Source: an uncultured Prochlorococcus sp. (GTDB lineage Bacteria; Cyanobacteriota; Cyanobacteriia; PCC-6307; Cyanobiaceae). From it: a stretch of DNA of 64,000 bases. The DNA is taken from positions 62,001 to 126,000 of the forward strand of contig NZ_CACAYO010000003.1 of the NCBI RefSeq assembly GCF_902536725.1. The letters run 5' to 3'. Both the position numbers and the translations under genes were made by a program. Numbering within the stretch: the first letter of the stretch is position 1; every line of letters starts with the position of its first letter. The notes under the pieces were generated by a model. It was given only the letters and a program-made list of their open reading frames with translations, was not told the origin of the DNA and made no database searches. Shown one piece after another: positions 60,928-64,000 of this stretch.

Positions 60928-62142
60928 TTAATCTTTTGTTTTTGAATTTAACTCAGCCCATATTTTATTAGACATACCCCACATATAAATAAAACCTTCT
61001 GCTAAAGAATGATTAAAGACATCATCTTTGCTGTAAGTTGCCAAATCTTCCCTGTAAAGTGAATTATTTTCAGACATTCTCCCGATTACTGTTGCGTTCC
61101 CCTTATGCAGTCTAATCTTTACTCTTCCATTAACTGAAGTTTGAGTCGATGATATAAATTTGTCTAAACTATCTTTAAGAGGACCAAACCAAAAACCTTG
61201 ATAGACTAATTGACCCCATTTTTTTTCCACTATTCCTTTAAAGTCAACAACATCTGGGTTTAATGTAATGCTCTCCAGTTCCTTGTGAGCTTTGATTAAA
61301 AGTAAGAGACCAGGTGTTTCGTAAATCTCTCTACTTTTAATTCCTACTACCCGATCTTCTATCATATCTATTCTTCCAAAACCATGCGCACCTGAGAGAT
61401 TATTAGCTTTTTGAATAATTTCTACTGGAGTTAAAAATTCATCATTAATTCCAACAGGAAACCCATTTTTAAAAACAATTTCTATATCCTGAGGAGAATC
61501 AGGTGAATTATCAATTGATGATGTCATCGCAAATATATCTTCAGGCGCTTCTTGCATTGGGTCTTCTAAAATCCCTGCCTCAACACTCCTACCCAATAAA
61601 TTAACGTCTATTGAATATGGTGATTTTTTTGATACCGGTGCAGGAATACCAAATTTTTCTCCATACACTATTGCTTCTTCCCTACTCATATTCCATTCCC
61701 TTGCAGGAGTAATTATTTTCAAATCAGGGCCTAAGGCATTAATTGCTAAATCAAATCGAACTTGATCATTCCCTTTACCAGTACATCCATGCGCTACTGC
61801 ATCAGCATTAATTTCTCGAGCAATATTTACGAGATTTTCAGCAATTAATGGCCTTGCAAGAGCTGTAGATAAAGGATATTTTTCTAAATATAGTGCATTT
61901 GCTCTAATTGCAGGAAACGCGTATTTCTCAACAAAACTATTTACTAAATTGCCAACTATGGATTGAGATGCACCAGAATTTAAAGCTTTTTGTCTAATAT
62001 ACTCTAAATCTTCACCTTGCCCAAGATCTGCTACAAAAGTAACCACTTCTGAAATTCCATATTCATTCTTTAAATATGGAATACAGACGCTTGTATCTAC
62101 TCCGCCAGAATAAGCTAGTACAACTTTTTTTACTTGCTGCAT
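60928..62142 (-). CDS. argG: Argininosuccinate synthase
   Basis: ArgG joins citrulline and aspartate with ATP in arginine synthesis. The 404-residue protein has the PP-loop [11 protein letters not shown] (9-19), then [13 protein letters not shown] and [15 protein letters not shown], which are hallmarks. Length is normal. The minus-strand small membrane protein at 62179 lies just upstream, 36 bp away, and argG converges on rpsF with a 3-bp gap. Arginine is also the starting point of the agmatine route in this window. Confidence 0.97.
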   Translation of the reverse strand: MQQVKKVVLAYSGGVDTSVCIPYLKNEYGISEVVTFVADLGQGEDLEYIRQKALNSGASQSIVGNLVNSFVEKYAFPAIRANALYLEKYPLSTALARPLIAENLVNIAREINADAVAHGCTGKGNDQVRFDLAINALGPDLKIITPAREWNMSREEAIVYGEKFGIPAPVSKKSPYSIDVNLLGRSVEAGILEDPMQEAPEDIFAMTSSIDNSPDSPQDIEIVFKNGFPVGINDEFLTPVEIIQKANNLSGAHGFGRIDMIEDRVVGIKSREIYETPGLLLLIKAHKELESITLNPDVVDFKGIVEKKWGQLVYQGFWFGPLKDSLDKFISSTQTSVNGRVKIRLHKGNATVIGRMSENNSLYREDLATYSKDDVFNHSLAEGFIYMWGMSNKIWAELNSKTKD

Positions 62143-62178
62143 CTAAATTTGCTCCAAAAATTTAAATTTTTTACTTTA

Positions 62179-62373
62179 TTAAGAATTAGAAAACTTATAT
62201 AAAACTAATATTATTGTAACTATAAGAGCTGGACCAAAAACTAGTAATAAGAGAAGAAAATTATTAATTATTAAAACATCGGGATATAAGTATCCAAAAA
62301 ATTTTAATAACCCAGACAGCAACAACGAAATCAGCCAGATCAAAGAGAATTTTAAATTTGCTTTATCAAACAA
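62179..62373 (-). CDS. Small two-helix membrane protein, 64 residues
   Basis: A compact hydrophobic protein with two membrane segments (about 9-28 and 37-58) joined by a short loop. The start is TTG at 62373, the only start codon between the conserved region and the upstream stop. I do not recognise the family, though such proteins are common as unannotated small genes in marine picocyanobacteria. It is 36 bp before argG on the same strand and divergent from the DUF3134 gene. Confidence 0.55.
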   Translation of the reverse strand: MFDKANLKFSLIWLISLLLSGLLKFFGYLYPDVLIINNFLLLLLVFGPALIVTIILVLYKFSNS

Positions 62374-62426
62374 AGTTTTTCGTGTGCATCATTATGTATT
62401 ATCTTATATATAGAACCTAACTTTTA

Positions 62427-62705
62427 ATGGACTCAAATAAACTAAAACTTAGATTAGACGATATTTCTAAAGTTAACCCTGCTTTAACTTGCTACCACAG
62501 AGATGATCCAGCTCCTGTTTTACCATTAAGAGATGAACCTGATCTACTTTCTTGGCTTGAAAATACAGGGAGACTTGTTGCGGAAAAAGACGGAGATTCA
62601 CAAGAGATTAGTACAATAGAGGAAGAAGAGCTTTCAGCGCTAATGGGAGAAAAAGAAGATTATAAAACTGAAGAAGACCCTTCAGAAGATGATTGGGAAG
62701 ATTAA
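62427..62705 (+). CDS. DUF3134-type acidic cyanobacterial protein
   Basis: The 92-residue protein fits the cyanobacterial DUF3134 pattern: NPALTCYHRDDPAPVLPLRD followed by LLSWLENTGRL. The C-terminal half is strongly acidic (EEEELSALMGEKED, then DPSEDDWED). No function is known. Its last 17 bp overlap the mraY start in another frame, implying translational coupling to peptidoglycan precursor synthesis. Confidence 0.75.
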   Translation: MDSNKLKLRLDDISKVNPALTCYHRDDPAPVLPLRDEPDLLSWLENTGRLVAEKDGDSQEISTIEEEELSALMGEKEDYKTEEDPSEDDWED

Positions 62706-63765
62706 TAAATTTAACTTTAAATCATTATTAATATTTAATATTTTTGCATTAATAGTAACTTCCTATTTTTTTAATAATTTTCTTTTTATAGGAGTTTTCA
62801 CATTATTTTTTTTTATTTCTTTATTAACAACAAAGAATGGTCTTGAAATAATCAGAAAATTAAATTTACTTCAAAATATTAGAACTGAAGGTCCTACTAA
62901 TCACTATAAAAAAAATGATACCCCAACAATGGGCGGAATTTTTATGATAGTTCCTTTTTTAATTTTTCTTACAATAATAACTATTAAATTAGGTTCTCTT
63001 AAATTATTTCTTATTTTATTGACTATTTTCGGTTTCTTTCTCACAGGGTTTTTGGATGATTATATAAGTATTAAAAATAAAGAAAATACAGGGTTAAAAA
63101 CAAGAGAGAAGTTTTTTTTACAAAGTATTGTCTCGATAATTTTTATATTGTTAGCCTATGAAAAAAATTTAATCAATCCATTAATAACAGTATCTGACTC
63201 CTGGGGAATAAACATGAATATTTTCATATTGCCAATTTCTTTTTTAGTGCTTGTTGGCATAAGTAATTCAGTAAATTTGACTGATGGACTAGATGGCTTA
63301 GCGGCTGGATGCAGTGGGATTGTCTTTTATGGATTAGGAACAGAAATATTAATGAAAGAACAGCAAGAACTTTTTGTTTTTAGTATCCTATGTTATTCAA
63401 TGTCGGGTATATGCTTAGGATTTCTCAAGTACAATAGTTATCCTGCAAAAATATTTATGGGAGACACAGGATCTCTAAGTATTGGTGCAATTCTGGGTTC
63501 TATAGCGTTATTAACCGATAGCGTTTTTACCTTATCTATTTTCTCAGGAATATTTATTATTGAATCACTATCAGTAATAATTCAAGTAGGTTTTTTTAAA
63601 ATTACAAAAAAATTATTTCATAAAGGTAAACGTATATTTTTAATGGCTCCATTACACCACCATTTTGAACTTAAAGGGATTGAGGAACATAAAATAGTGG
63701 AAAATTTTTGGAAAATCAACATTTTACTCGTAATTTTAGGTATAGTTTTAAAAATCAATCTTTAA
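62689..63765 (+). CDS. mraY: Phospho-N-acetylmuramoyl-pentapeptide transferase MraY
   Basis: MraY transfers phospho-MurNAc-pentapeptide to undecaprenyl phosphate, giving lipid I. The 358-residue protein has about ten membrane segments. The catalytic acidic pair is in GFLDDYISI, the NLTDGLDGLAAG signature follows, and MGDTGSLSIGA and the PLHHHFE box are present. The ATG at 62689 starts inside the upstream gene. No other cell-wall gene lies alongside. Confidence 0.96.
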   Translation: MIGKINKFNFKSLLIFNIFALIVTSYFFNNFLFIGVFTLFFFISLLTTKNGLEIIRKLNLLQNIRTEGPTNHYKKNDTPTMGGIFMIVPFLIFLTIITIKLGSLKLFLILLTIFGFFLTGFLDDYISIKNKENTGLKTREKFFLQSIVSIIFILLAYEKNLINPLITVSDSWGINMNIFILPISFLVLVGISNSVNLTDGLDGLAAGCSGIVFYGLGTEILMKEQQELFVFSILCYSMSGICLGFLKYNSYPAKIFMGDTGSLSIGAILGSIALLTDSVFTLSIFSGIFIIESLSVIIQVGFFKITKKLFHKGKRIFLMAPLHHHFELKGIEEHKIVENFWKINILLVILGIVLKINL

Positions 63766-63775
63766 AAAATTTGTC

Positions 63776-64000
63776 ATGAGTTTTTTTACATGGAAAGATA
63801 ATGGGTTAACAAGTGACTGCTCAAGTCTTGATGCAATGGCATCAAGATTCGAAGAGACTGCTAACTTAATGAAAAAACTCTCTAAGAAAGGCTTTAAACT
63901 TAAGAAAACTCATAAAAATCAACTAATTCTTCACCCTGATCCCAAAGTCTTTGATCAATGGGGTTTTATAAGTGAAGAGCTTCCTTTTAAACAACTCTGT
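63776..64000 (+). CDS. Hypothetical protein, 3' end cut by window
   Basis: From the ATG at 63776 the frame runs 75 codons to the end of the window without a stop. It starts MSFFTWKDNG and includes MASRFEETANLMKKLSKKGF and HPDPKVFDQWGFISEE. It looks like a small soluble protein of a type conserved in marine picocyanobacteria, but I cannot name it. It begins 10 bp after mraY, so the two are probably cotranscribed. Confidence 0.7.
   Translation, partial: MSFFTWKDNGLTSDCSSLDAMASRFEETANLMKKLSKKGFKLKKTHKNQLILHPDPKVFDQWGFISEELPFKQLC

Overview
The window is a dense, AT-rich stretch of chromosome from a marine picocyanobacterium, most likely a high-light-type Prochlorococcus. Three things point there. 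Cyanobacterial lipid genes are present: UDP-sulfoquinovose synthase, the SQDG glycosyltransferase, an MgdA-like glucosyltransferase, an acyl-lipid desaturase and a VTE5-like kinase. Several small proteins are of kinds known mainly from cyanobacteria (DUF3134, a Ycf21-type chorismate lyase). The genome is extremely compact, with A/T-rich codons and almost no spacers. I see no transposon, integrase, CRISPR array or rRNA. One tRNA (Val-UAC) is present.

Layout from left to right. Positions 1-1927 hold dapA and asd (lysine/threonine branch, minus strand), divergent from tig-clpP-clpX-dnaX (protein folding and proteolysis, then the clamp loader). Positions 7478-10345 are an MgdA-like membrane glucosyltransferase and a SpoIID/LytB-like envelope protein. 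Positions 10437-14925 are rpmI-rplT, a TPR protein, thiG and the sqdB-sqdX pair for sulfolipid. Positions 14932-20666 run on the minus strand: an HTH-like protein, an Alr-type PLP enzyme, gcvH, gcvP and a small unknown. Positions 20742-26201 carry a desaturase, rplI, dnaB, mnmG and a chorismate lyase. Positions 26181-29467 are the least ordinary part: a charged unknown, a SprT-like metalloprotein, a membrane-anchored NTF2-like protein, a phage T4-type ATP-dependent DNA ligase and a 50-codon small ORF.

Positions 29472-33352 (minus) hold a TVP38-type membrane protein, valS, a HesB-like Fe-S carrier and tRNA-Val. Positions 33451-44252 form a long plus-strand series: mazG, speE, speB, gcvT, aspS, pyrG, queE, queC, pabB, pabC. 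Several of these overlap in ATGA or TAATG fashion. After cobA come an MFS transporter, ppk, a group-2-like sigma factor with a long structured leader, a VTE5-like kinase, a DAHP synthase, acnB, a ClC chloride/proton exchanger, purU, a ThiO-like glycine oxidase, dnaK, aroE, rpsF, argG, two small proteins, mraY and a truncated unknown gene.

The genes are mostly core housekeeping, with a visible one-carbon/glycine theme (gcvP, gcvH, gcvT, purU, ThiO-like, thiG) and a polar-lipid theme. The points most worth a second look are: the T4-type ligase sitting divergently from a SprT homologue; all nine convergent gene pairs meeting within -28 to +9 bp, leaving no room for terminators; an A8 slippery run in dnaX placed where a gamma-length product would form; the folded leader and strong Shine-Dalgarno site of the sigma gene; and a fresh 75-bp tandem duplication in rpsF. 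Nothing here is convincingly a wholly new system.
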